Of a DNA stretch of 64,000 nt, positions 50,026-57,591 are shown in pieces. The notes below the pieces were generated by a model. That model had not been told where the DNA came from. It saw nothing but the letters and a program-made list of their open reading frames with translations, and did no database searches. The stretch comes from an uncultured Paracoccaceae bacterium. GTDB taxonomy: Bacteria; Pseudomonadota; Alphaproteobacteria; Rhodobacterales; Rhodobacteraceae. How positions within the stretch are numbered: the first letter of the stretch is position 1; each line of letters begins with the position of its first letter. The translations under genes were made by a program, and so were the position numbers. Location of the stretch: positions 1,481,501 through 1,545,500 of the forward strand of contig CANMYO010000001.1 in the NCBI GenBank assembly GCA_947502145.1, read 5' to 3'.

Positions 50026-50327
50026 CGGGTGGCTCCTTTAATCTGCGTGCTCGCAAGAGAAATAGTCTTTGCATGATCGCACAGAAACCCCGACTGGCGC
50101 GCAAGTCTTGCGCGGTTGCGCACATGTCGCTTTTGCCACACAGGGCTGCGTGGAATCGTTTGCGCAGGGTCGCTGTGGCGCCTATACGTGGCCCCAGACG
50201 AAGCCCATGCGGGCCAGAGAGGTTGGTGCCAAATTCGGTTGACCCAGACAGGGGACCAGATTGGCACATCGTCAGATGTCGCAAGGTGCGGCCCCCTCTG
50301 CCTGCAATAACGCGAAACGGAGCCGAA
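50026..50327 (+). other. 302-base leader region upstream of the cob operon, no gene seen
   Basis: The gap between the glutathionyl reductase and the His-rich small protein holds no convincing ORF. It lacks the conserved GACTGTAAGC, GCCACTG and B12-box sequence of the hupE riboswitch. Near its 3' end GTGCCAA (50226-50232) pairs with TTGGCAC (50261-50267) around a loop containing CCCAGACAGGGG, and ACATC/GATGT follow at 50266-50279. These stems suggest a structured leader RNA, of unknown type. Confidence 0.35.
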
Positions 50328-50543
50328 ATGCGCCTGATCCTGACCCTTTGCCTGACCTTTCTTGCCAGCGCGGTGAGCGCCCACCCCGGTCATATCATCG
50401 ACGTTGCCGGACATGACCATTGGGTTGCGGGCATCGCCATTGGCGCAGCGGTTGCGATTGGGTTGTGGGGCGCGCTGCGTCCCAAGAAGGGGGAGGTCGA
50501 AGAGGCTGAGCCCGAGGGTGAGATGGAAGAGGAAGCGGCGTGA
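50328..50543 (+). CDS. small His-containing exported membrane protein at the head of the cob operon (DUF6732-like)
   Basis: A 71-residue protein: a signal peptide (about 1-18, ending AVSA), a mature start HPGHIIDVAGHDHW with five histidines, one hydrophobic helix (about 33-48) and an acidic tail. The His-rich start facing the periplasm suggests divalent metal capture, fitting a cobalt-uptake helper. It resembles the DUF6732 proteins I recall from this group, but this naming is uncertain. ATG 50328 has CGGAG 6 bases before. Its stop overlaps the cbiX ATG, so it is coupled to the corrin-methylation genes. Confidence 0.78.
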   Translation: MRLILTLCLTFLASAVSAHPGHIIDVAGHDHWVAGIAIGAAVAIGLWGALRPKKGEVEEAEPEGEMEEEAA

Positions 50544-51754
50544 AAACCGGCGTCATAATCTGCGGCCATGGGTCGCGCAGTCAGTCGGCCGTGGATGAAT
50601 TCGCTGTGCTGGCGGAAAAACTGCCCGCCTATCTGCCCGACGACTGGATCACCGATTATGGGTATCTTGAGTTTGCAAATCCGGTGATCCGTGACGGGCT
50701 GGACCGGCTGCGCGCGGCTGGATGCGCGCGCATTCTGGCCGTGCCGGGCATGTTGTTTGCCGCAATGCACGCCAAGAACGACATTCCCACCGTGCTGAAT
50801 ACCTATGCCAGCAAACACGGCATTGATGTCCGCTATGGGCGCGAATTGGGCGTGGACCCCAAGATGGTCGCGGCGGCCGCAGCGCGGGTGCAAGAGGCGG
50901 TCAGCGCCGCCAATGCCACCCATGGAGATCTGCCGTTGCATGAGACCTGTCTGGTGGTGATCGGACGCGGGGCCTCTGACCCGGATGCAAATGGCAACGT
51001 CAGCAAGATTGCGCGGCTGTTGCAGGAGGGCATGGGGTTTGGCTGGTGCGAAGTCGGATTTTCCGGCGTGACATTTCCGCTGGTGGAACCCTGTCTGCAG
51101 CATGTGGCGCGTCTGCCTTACAAACGCGTCATCGTCTTCCCCTATTTCCTGTTTTCGGGCATTCTGATTGACCGGATTTACGGCTTTACCGATCAGGTTG
51201 CGGCGGCCCATCCCGGGATCAACTTTATCAAGGCCCCTTATCTGGGTGATCACCCCAAGGTGCTGGAAACCTTTGCGGAGCGGATCACCGAGCAGGTCAG
51301 TGCGGTGCCCCCGCCCAACTGCGGTATCTGCGGGTATCGCGAACAGATCCTTGCGCTTGAGGATGGCGGCCACCACCACATCACACCACAAGAGCGCAAG
51401 CACCCCGCCTTTGGTGACGTGCCGCCACCCACTTGCGTGATGTGCAAATACCGCACCGAAGTGTTGGGATTTGAGGCCGAAGTCGGCGCCGTGCAGGAAA
51501 GCCATCACCACCACGTTGAGGGTCAGGGCGCAAATGCGCCGGGGTCAAACGTGTCTGATTGCAACCTGTGTGACAGCTTTTGCACCGGGCTTTGCCGGTT
51601 GCAGAGTGAACAACATCACCATCACCACGATCATGGGCATGATCACCACCATGGGCATGGCCACGGGCACGGGCATGATCATCACCATGCGACCTATCCC
51701 CATGCAGACCACCCGCATGGCCCGGAAAGTGCCAGAAAACCGCAAAAGGCGTAA
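50540..51754 (+). CDS. cbiX: sirohydrochlorin/cobalt chelatase CbiX, long His-rich form
   Basis: A 404-residue class II chelatase of the CbiX-long type. The two-domain core has the N-terminal catalytic-type His10 in IICGHGSRS and His79 in PGMLFAAMHAKND. The second half has VVIGRGASDPDAN and YFLFSGILIDRIY. After residue 260 come three cysteine pairs (CGIC, CVMC, CNLC) plus CTGLC, probably for a metal or Fe-S cluster. The tail from about 357 is dominated by His/Gly/Asp (HHHHHDHGHDHHHGHGHG). It would insert or hold cobalt. Occurrence with cobN in one genome is notable. It is coupled to the small upstream gene, and cobH starts one base after its stop. Confidence 0.93.
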   Translation: MKTGVIICGHGSRSQSAVDEFAVLAEKLPAYLPDDWITDYGYLEFANPVIRDGLDRLRAAGCARILAVPGMLFAAMHAKNDIPTVLNTYASKHGIDVRYGRELGVDPKMVAAAAARVQEAVSAANATHGDLPLHETCLVVIGRGASDPDANGNVSKIARLLQEGMGFGWCEVGFSGVTFPLVEPCLQHVARLPYKRVIVFPYFLFSGILIDRIYGFTDQVAAAHPGINFIKAPYLGDHPKVLETFAERITEQVSAVPPPNCGICGYREQILALEDGGHHHITPQERKHPAFGDVPPPTCVMCKYRTEVLGFEAEVGAVQESHHHHVEGQGANAPGSNVSDCNLCDSFCTGLCRLQSEQHHHHHDHGHDHHHGHGHGHGHDHHHATYPHADHPHGPESARKPQKA

Positions 51755-51755
51755 T

Positions 51756-52394
51756 GTGAGACCCTACGAGAAAGACCCCGGCGCGATCTATGCGCAAAGC
51801 TTTGCCACGGTGCGGGCAGAGGCACGGCTGGAGCGGTTTCAGGCGGATATGCGCCCGATGATCACCCGGTTGATCCATGCCTGCGGCATGGTTGAAGTGG
51901 CCGACCGGCTGGTCTGGTCGCCTGCGGCCTTTGCGGCAGGACACGCTGCCCTGCGTGCCGGGCGGCCGGTGCTTTGTGATTGCGAAATGGTCGGTGCGGG
52001 GATCATTCGTCGTTATCTGCCCAACAACAACGATGTCATCGTGACGCTGAATGACGCCAGTGTGCCCGAACGTGCCAAGGCGATTGGCAATACCCGCTCT
52101 GCCGCGGCGGTTGAATTGTGGGCTGACCATCTGGAAGACGCGGTTGTGGCGATCGGAAATGCACCAACGGCGCTGTTTCATCTGCTTGAGCTGCTGGATG
52201 CCGGTGCGCCGAAACCGGCGGTGATCCTGGGGTTTCCGGTTGGATTTGTCGGCGCGGCGGAGAGCAAGGCAGAGCTGGCAGCGGCCCCGCGCGGTTGCGA
52301 ATTTGTCGCCCTGCGGGGACGGCGGGGCGGTTCGGCCATTGCATCAGCGGCGGTGAACGCCCTGTCCGCAGGCCTGCCGGAGGAAACAGCATGA
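51756..52394 (+). CDS. cobH: precorrin-8X methylmutase
   Basis: A 212-residue enzyme that moves the C11 methyl to C12 to give hydrogenobyrinate. The family start is PYEKDPGAIYAQSFATVRAEARLERF; later DCEMVGAGIIRRYLP and RSAAAVELWADHL lead to GFPVGFVGAAESK and the end ALRGRRGGSAIASAAVNAL. The start is GTG 51756, with AAAGGCG 5 bases upstream; the frame is open upstream but overlaps cbiX. It overlaps cobL by ATGA. Confidence 0.95.
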   Translation: MRPYEKDPGAIYAQSFATVRAEARLERFQADMRPMITRLIHACGMVEVADRLVWSPAAFAAGHAALRAGRPVLCDCEMVGAGIIRRYLPNNNDVIVTLNDASVPERAKAIGNTRSAAAVELWADHLEDAVVAIGNAPTALFHLLELLDAGAPKPAVILGFPVGFVGAAESKAELAAAPRGCEFVALRGRRGGSAIASAAVNALSAGLPEETA

Positions 52395-53593
52395 GCAAAC
52401 CCTGGTTACATATTGTCGGCATTGGCGAAGACGGGTTGGACGGGCTGACACCTGCGACCCGCGCCGTGGTCGCCGCGGCAGAGGTCATTCTGGGCGGGGA
52501 TCGCCATCATGTATTGACCGACGATATCAAGGCTGTGCGGATTGCCTGGCCTTCGCCCTTTGATGCGATGATTGACGTGATCGAGGGGCTGCGCGGACGC
52601 CGTGCGGTGATCCTTGTCACCGGTGATCCGCTATGGTTTTCGGTCGGGGCGCGTATCGGGCGCGCCATTGATCCGGCCGAGATTGTCTATCACCCGCAGC
52701 TGAGCGCGTTTCAGCTGGCGGCGGCGCGGATGGGCTGGTCGCTGCCGGACGTGGAGACATTGACGGTTCATGGCCGTCCGGTGGCGCAGATGATCGCCTT
52801 TATCCAGCCGGATGCGCGGCTGTTGATCCTGACCACGGGGGCCGAGACACCGGCCCAGATTGCCGCCTATCTGACCGAGCGTGGCTATGGGCAATCCCGG
52901 TTGACGGTTCTGGCGGCGATGGGGGGCAAGGACGAGGCGCGGTTTGAAGGCATCGCTGCGGACTGGGATCACGTTGTTCCCGCCTTCAACACGCTGGCGG
53001 TGGAATGTATCGCGGCGCAGGATGCGGCATTGCAGCCGCGGGTGCCGGGTTTGTCGGACGATCTGTTCCAGTCCGATGGGACCATGACCAAACGCGAGGT
53101 GCGGGCGGCGACACTGGCCAAGTTGATGCCGATGCGGGGTGCGCTGTTATGGGACATCGGCTGCGGGTCCGGTTCTGTTGCAATCGAATGGATCCGGGCG
53201 GCCCGATATGCGCGGGCCATCGGCATTGAACCGCGTGCAGACCGCCGGGCGATGGCGGGCGCAAATGCGATGGCGCTGGGTGCACCCAAGCTGGACCTGA
53301 TCGATGGGTCGGTGCCCGGTGCGCTGGTCGGGCTTGATGCGCCGGATGCGATTTTCATCGGTGGCGGGCTCAGTCGCGAGACGTTTGAATCCGCCTTTGC
53401 AGCGCTGCGCCCGCTGGGCCGGCTGGTGGCCAATGCGGTGACATTGGAAAGTGAGGCGGTGTTGATGGACCTGCACGCCGAATTTGGCGGCGATCTGGTG
53501 CGCCTGTCGGTCTGCCGTGCGGAGCCGGTGGGGCAGCTGACCGGATGGCGGCCGGCGATGCCCGTGACCCAATGGAGCCTGGTCAAGCGATGA
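52391..53593 (+). CDS. cobL: precorrin-6Y C5,15-methyltransferase (decarboxylating)
   Basis: A 400-residue bifunctional enzyme. The N-terminal CbiE-like domain (about 1-205) starts LHIVGIGEDGLDGLTPATRAVVAAAEV and has VTGDPLWFSVGARIGR near 75-90. The C-terminal CbiT-like domain (about 230-400) starts TKREVRAATLAKLMP and has the SAM loop WDIGCGSGSVAIEW (about 252-265) and GGGLSRE. It methylates C5 and C15 and decarboxylates the acetate arm of ring C. ATG 52391 overlaps the cobH stop, and its own stop overlaps cobI. Confidence 0.95.
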   Translation: MSKPWLHIVGIGEDGLDGLTPATRAVVAAAEVILGGDRHHVLTDDIKAVRIAWPSPFDAMIDVIEGLRGRRAVILVTGDPLWFSVGARIGRAIDPAEIVYHPQLSAFQLAAARMGWSLPDVETLTVHGRPVAQMIAFIQPDARLLILTTGAETPAQIAAYLTERGYGQSRLTVLAAMGGKDEARFEGIAADWDHVVPAFNTLAVECIAAQDAALQPRVPGLSDDLFQSDGTMTKREVRAATLAKLMPMRGALLWDIGCGSGSVAIEWIRAARYARAIGIEPRADRRAMAGANAMALGAPKLDLIDGSVPGALVGLDAPDAIFIGGGLSRETFESAFAALRPLGRLVANAVTLESEAVLMDLHAEFGGDLVRLSVCRAEPVGQLTGWRPAMPVTQWSLVKR

Positions 53594-54291
53594 GCGGGAC
53601 ATTGTATGGTGTGGGCGTCGGCCCCGGCGCGCCGGACCTTGTGACATTGCGCGCCGCGCGGCTGATTGAGGCGGCTGCGGTCGTGGCCTACCCCTCGCTC
53701 GCGGGGGCGGACAGCTTTGCGCGGTCGATCGTGGCGGAGCTGATCCCGGATGGCGCAGCAGAGATCGTCATGGATGTGCCAATGACTATCGCCCGCGCAC
53801 CGGCGCAGGCGGCCTATGATCAGGGCGCGGCAGACATTGCCGCCGCCCTGGATGCGGGCCGCGATGTGGTGTGCCTCTGTGAGGGGGATCCGTTCTTTTA
53901 CGGGTCGTTCATGTATCTGTTTGCGCGGCTGTCTGACCGGTATCGGGTTGAAATTGTGCCGGGTGTGACTTCTGTCACGGCCTGCGCGGGCAGTGCGGGT
54001 CGTCCGTTGACCGCCCGCAATGAGCGGCTGACGGTGCTGCCCGGCCCGCTGCCGGAGGCAGAGCTGCGGGCCCGGATTGATGGCGCGGAGAGCGTGGCAA
54101 TCATGAAGGTCGGGCGGCATCTGCCCAAAATCCGCGGCGTGATCGCGGCGCTGGGCCTGACTGGTTCAGCGGTCTATGTGCAGCGCGCGACACTGCCTGA
54201 CGAAGTGGTGCTGCCGCTGGCGGATGCGCCGGAGACGGCACCGTACTTTTCAATGATATTGCTGACCAAAGGGGCCGATCCATGGCTGTGA
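53590..54291 (+). CDS. cobI: precorrin-2 C20-methyltransferase
   Basis: A 233-residue SAM-dependent tetrapyrrole methylase making precorrin-3A. It starts LYGVGVGPGAPDLVTLRAARLIEAA, the methylase family N-motif, and has the LCEGDPFFYGSFMYLF block (about 96-111) and VEIVPGVTSVTACAGSAGRPL (about 119-139), the C20 subtype. ATG 53590 overlaps the cobL stop; the open frame extends into cobL. The next gene starts 10 bases before its stop. Confidence 0.95.
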   Translation: MSGTLYGVGVGPGAPDLVTLRAARLIEAAAVVAYPSLAGADSFARSIVAELIPDGAAEIVMDVPMTIARAPAQAAYDQGAADIAAALDAGRDVVCLCEGDPFFYGSFMYLFARLSDRYRVEIVPGVTSVTACAGSAGRPLTARNERLTVLPGPLPEAELRARIDGAESVAIMKVGRHLPKIRGVIAALGLTGSAVYVQRATLPDEVVLPLADAPETAPYFSMILLTKGADPWL

Positions 54292-56099
54292 AACCGGTTG
54301 TTCTGGCACTGTCGCGGTCCGGTGAGGGCACCGCGCATCGCGTCGCGGAGGCGCTTGGCGCAGCTGTGCACGGGCGCAAGGGGCGTGTCGCCGCGGCGGA
54401 TGCCTATTTTGACAATGCACTGGATCATGCGCGCGATTTGTTTGCGGCGGGGGTTCCGGTTGTTGGGGTCTGCGCCAGCGGCATTCTGATCCGGGCGGTG
54501 GCCCCGTTGCTGGCTGACAAGACAACAGAGCCACCGGTGGTCAGTGTCGCCGATGACGGGTCGGTGGTAGTGCCGCTTTTGGGGGGACACCGCGGCGCGA
54601 ACCGGTTGGCGGGGCAGATCGCCGCTGCGCTGGGCGCGGTATCGGCGGTGACGACCGCCGGCGATGTCGCATTGGGTGTCGCGCTGGATGAACCGCCCGC
54701 AGGCTGGCGGCTGGTGAACCCCGAACATGCAAAGGGCGCGATGGCGATGTTGCTGTCGGGGGCGGGCGCGAGGATTTGCGATGATGAGGCCGCCAAGGCA
54801 GGCTGGCTTGCCGATCTCCCGCAGGGCGAGGGGCTGCGAATTTCCTGCACGATGGAACCGCTTGACGATCTGGGGGACAGCCATTTGCAATTTACGCCAC
54901 AGCGGGTAGCGCTTGGCGTGGGGTGCGCCCGCAATTGCCCGCCCGAGGAACTGGGCGCGCTGGTTGACGAGATGATGGCGGAGGCGGGGATCGTGCCCGC
55001 GGCCGTGCATTCGATCAATACGCTTGATCTGAAGGCGGACGAACCCGCCATTCTTGCACTTTCTGCCCGTCTGAATGCGCCGTTGCGGTTGTTTTCGGCC
55101 GCAGAGTTGGACGCTTTGACGGCAAGGGTCGAGACCCCGTCGGATGTGGTCTTTGCCGAGGTCGGCACCCATTCGGTGGCGGAGGCCGGGGCTTTGGCGC
55201 AGTCCGAAAGCGCGATCCTGTGGTATCCCAAGCGCAAGACCGAGATGAGCACCTGTGCCATTTCAGTGACCCCGATGCCATTGGTGGACTTGCAAGGGCG
55301 CGGTCGCGGCAAGCTGTCGATTGTCGGCATCGGGCCGGGGCAGGCGACCTGGCGCACGCCAGAGGTGTCAAAACTGGTGGCAGAGGCCGAGGAATTGGTG
55401 GGCTACGGGCTCTATATCGATTTGCTGGGGCCGTTGGCCGTCGGCAAGGCCCGGTCCGATTTTCCCCTTGGCGGGGAAGAGGCCCGGTGCCGCTATGCGC
55501 TGGAGCAGGCCGGGCGGGGAAAAAATGTCGCGCTGGTCTGTTCCGGTGATGCGGGCATTTATGCCATGGGCGCGTTGGTGTTTGAATTGCTGGACCGGGG
55601 GCCGGATCAGATGGGCGTTTGTGACGCGGCACGCCGGATCGAGGTGCAATGTTCGCCCGGTGTCAGCGCCCTGCAGGGGGCCGCGGCGCGGGCGGGTGCG
55701 CCGCTGGGACATGATTTCTGCGCGATTTCGCTGTCCGACCTGCTGACCCCGCGCGACGATATTCTGCGGCGGTTGAAAGCGGCGGCAGAGGGGGACTTTG
55801 TGATCGCGTTTTACAACCCGGTTTCAAAGACCCGGCGCACACTATTGGCCGAAGGGCGCGATATCCTGTTGCAGCACCGCCCGGCGGATACACCTGTGAT
55901 GCTGGCCTCTTCGCTGGGGCGGCCAGAGGAGCACATCCGCTATCGGCGGCTGGAAGAGCTGGACGTTGACGAAGTGGACATGCTGACCGTCGTGCTGGTG
56001 GGGTCGTCCAATTCACGCATTGCGCATCTGGGCGAAGGGCCACGCATGTTCACACCTCGCGGCTATGCACGCAAGATTGATGGGGATCTGGCGGGATGA
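54282..56099 (+). CDS. cobJ: CbiG-CobJ fusion: cobalamin CbiG-like domain with precorrin-3B C17-methyltransferase
   Basis: A 605-residue fusion. The N-terminal CbiG part (about 1-335) has VVGVCASGILIRAVAPLLADK (about 60-80), PLLGGHRGANRLA, and the C-terminal CbiG block LGVGCARNCPPEEL and DLKADEPAILALSARL. The C-terminal CobJ part (about 342-605) begins GKLSIVGIGPGQATWRTPE and has CSGDAGIYAMGALVFEL and SDLLTPRDDILRRL. CbiG opens the ring-A delta-lactone in the anaerobic route; CobJ contracts the ring and methylates C17. Its presence suggests a mixed route as in Rhodobacter with CobZ. It overlaps cobI by 10 bases. Confidence 0.94.
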   Translation: MAVKPVVLALSRSGEGTAHRVAEALGAAVHGRKGRVAAADAYFDNALDHARDLFAAGVPVVGVCASGILIRAVAPLLADKTTEPPVVSVADDGSVVVPLLGGHRGANRLAGQIAAALGAVSAVTTAGDVALGVALDEPPAGWRLVNPEHAKGAMAMLLSGAGARICDDEAAKAGWLADLPQGEGLRISCTMEPLDDLGDSHLQFTPQRVALGVGCARNCPPEELGALVDEMMAEAGIVPAAVHSINTLDLKADEPAILALSARLNAPLRLFSAAELDALTARVETPSDVVFAEVGTHSVAEAGALAQSESAILWYPKRKTEMSTCAISVTPMPLVDLQGRGRGKLSIVGIGPGQATWRTPEVSKLVAEAEELVGYGLYIDLLGPLAVGKARSDFPLGGEEARCRYALEQAGRGKNVALVCSGDAGIYAMGALVFELLDRGPDQMGVCDAARRIEVQCSPGVSALQGAAARAGAPLGHDFCAISLSDLLTPRDDILRRLKAAAEGDFVIAFYNPVSKTRRTLLAEGRDILLQHRPADTPVMLASSLGRPEEHIRYRRLEELDVDEVDMLTVVLVGSSNSRIAHLGEGPRMFTPRGYARKIDGDLAG

Positions 56100-56152
56100 T
56101 GTCCGTCGCTGTTTCCCCGTGCCGGGGAAAGGCGCCCCGCCCACCATCCCGT
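56094..56152 (+). repeat. dispersed palindromic element, copy 6
   Basis: This starts at the stop codon of the cbiG-cobJ gene and ends just before the cobM ribosome binding site. The left core is TCCGTCGCTG; the inner stem is a perfect TTTCCCCG (56112-56119), loop TGC, CGGGGAAA (56123-56130); the right core is GGCGCCCCGCCCACCATCCC, with one A for G. Confidence 0.8.
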
Positions 56153-56165
56153 ATTGGAGCTTGAG

Positions 56166-56936
56166 ATGACGGTATATTTTATTGGTGCAGGCCCGGGTGA
56201 TCCTGAGCTGCTGACGCTGAAGGCGGCGCGGATCATTGGCGCCTGTCCGGTGTGCCTATATGCCGGGTCACTTGTCCCGGCAGAGGTTGTGGCCTGTGCC
56301 CCTGCGGGTGCGCGGGTGCTGGACACGGCCCCGATGACGCTTGCCGACACCCACGCCGAAATCGTTGCCGCCCATGCGCGGGGCGAGGATGTGGCGCGGG
56401 TGCACTCGGGGGATCCGTCGCTATACGGGGCCATTGCCGAGCAGATCCGCAGGCTGAAGGACGCAGGCATTGATTATCAGATCATCCCCGGCGTGCCTGC
56501 CTATGCGGCCGCGGCTGCCGCGCTTGGCACCGAGTTGACCGTGCCGGAACTGGCGCAGTCGATTGTGCTGACCCGGATGTCGATGAAATCAACCGGCATG
56601 CCGGCGGGTGAGACGCTGGAAAACTTTGCCCGCACCGGCGCGACGCTTGCGATCCATCTGGGGATTCGGGCGCTGCGCGAGATCGAACGGCAGTTGATCC
56701 CGCATTATGGTGCCGATTGCCCGGTGGCGGTGATTTATCGTGCGTCCTGGCCCGACCAGATGATCATTCGCGGCACGCTGACGGATGTGCGCGAGAAAGT
56801 CCGCGCCGCCAAGATCACGCGCACGGCCCTGATCATGGTTGGACCGGCGCTGGGCGAGGGCTATGGGTTTCCGGATTCAGCGCTATATGATGCGGCCAAG
56901 CCGCATGTGCTGCGGCCGCGGGTCAAATCCGCCTGA
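56166..56936 (+). CDS. cobM: precorrin-4 C11-methyltransferase
   Basis: A 256-residue SAM-dependent tetrapyrrole methylase making precorrin-5. It starts VYFIGAGPGDPELLTLKAARII (GAGPGDPELLT), has RVHSGDPSLYGAIAEQIRRL (about 79-98) and QIIPGVPAYAAAAAALGTELTVPE (about 107-130), the C11 subtype. ATG 56166 has GGAGC 5 bases upstream. It is separated from cobJ by a copy of the palindromic element, unlike the other genes of the block, which overlap. Confidence 0.95.
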   Translation: MTVYFIGAGPGDPELLTLKAARIIGACPVCLYAGSLVPAEVVACAPAGARVLDTAPMTLADTHAEIVAAHARGEDVARVHSGDPSLYGAIAEQIRRLKDAGIDYQIIPGVPAYAAAAAALGTELTVPELAQSIVLTRMSMKSTGMPAGETLENFARTGATLAIHLGIRALREIERQLIPHYGADCPVAVIYRASWPDQMIIRGTLTDVREKVRAAKITRTALIMVGPALGEGYGFPDSALYDAAKPHVLRPRVKSA

Positions 56937-57034
56937 GACCAGATAGGCGCAATTCTGCATTGCGGCAAAAATTGTCACTTGATCTTTAACCTTCTCAGCT
57001 AGTTAGCTTGTGAGGTTCAAAGAGGTGACTGGTA

Positions 57035-57385
57035 GTGAATGATATTTTACCCGAAGCTGTGCGTCAGGGATTGGAGCAGGCCCGCAAGGCGGCGCTGCAT
57101 CGCAATGACCGCTTGTCTGTCCATGATGGCGAGGACGTTTTTCGTATCCTCCGATTTTGGGATTCTGGCATGTCGGTGGCGGCCAAGCACGCAGGCAAGC
57201 TGCGCGGACGGGTCGAAATTTACGATGGTGCGCGGCATTTATACCAATGTTTATTGGAGAATGGGCATGCCGAAGGTGACGAGATGGTCTTTGACTTCAA
57301 GTGGTTGAATCCGGTGACCGCTTCAGCCCCGGTTGATTTTGAACTGCCTGAATTCACGCCTGCGGCTCTAATCGCAAAGGCCTGA
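57035..57385 (+). CDS. conserved hypothetical protein
   Basis: A 116-residue soluble protein I do not recognise beyond its likely presence in related bacteria. It has a helical start (ILPEAVRQGLEQARKAALHRNDRLSVHDGE), then RILRFWDSGMSVAAKHAGKLRGRVEIYDGARHLYQCLL, reading as a small mixed alpha/beta domain. The end is Pro/Ala-rich. The start is GTG 57035 with AGAGGTG about 9 bases before. Upstream is the partial dyad AGCTA/TAGCT (56997-57008). The following 57386-57591 stretch shows no gene. Confidence 0.78.
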   Translation: MNDILPEAVRQGLEQARKAALHRNDRLSVHDGEDVFRILRFWDSGMSVAAKHAGKLRGRVEIYDGARHLYQCLLENGHAEGDEMVFDFKWLNPVTASAPVDFELPEFTPAALIAKA

Positions 57386-57591
57386 ATGGCGCCGGTGTGC
57401 CACATTGCGATGGTCTGAAAGTGCGCCCCGAGGCGTCGAAGGCGGTTGGCCTCGGTCCGGATGACAGCGATTCGCGATCAGCCGTTTCATTTGCCGCACG
57501 CGATATAAAATGACATCAGCCAGCGCAAACGCCGCCTGCGGGGTTTTGGCGTCGAGCCCGCCTTTCCCGGTCCCGGGGCATACGTGCGGGG

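Noticed and set aside
50026-50327. Second cobalamin riboswitch before the corrin-methylation block
   Set aside because: CCCAGACAGGGGACCAG only loosely recalls a B12 box; the GACTGTAAGC and GCCACTG cores seen at 40.7 kb are missing.
52315-52340. GGGGACGGCGGGGCGG in cobH, similar to the element core
   Set aside because: It encodes the conserved LRGRRGGSA end of CobH, and no hairpin flanks it.
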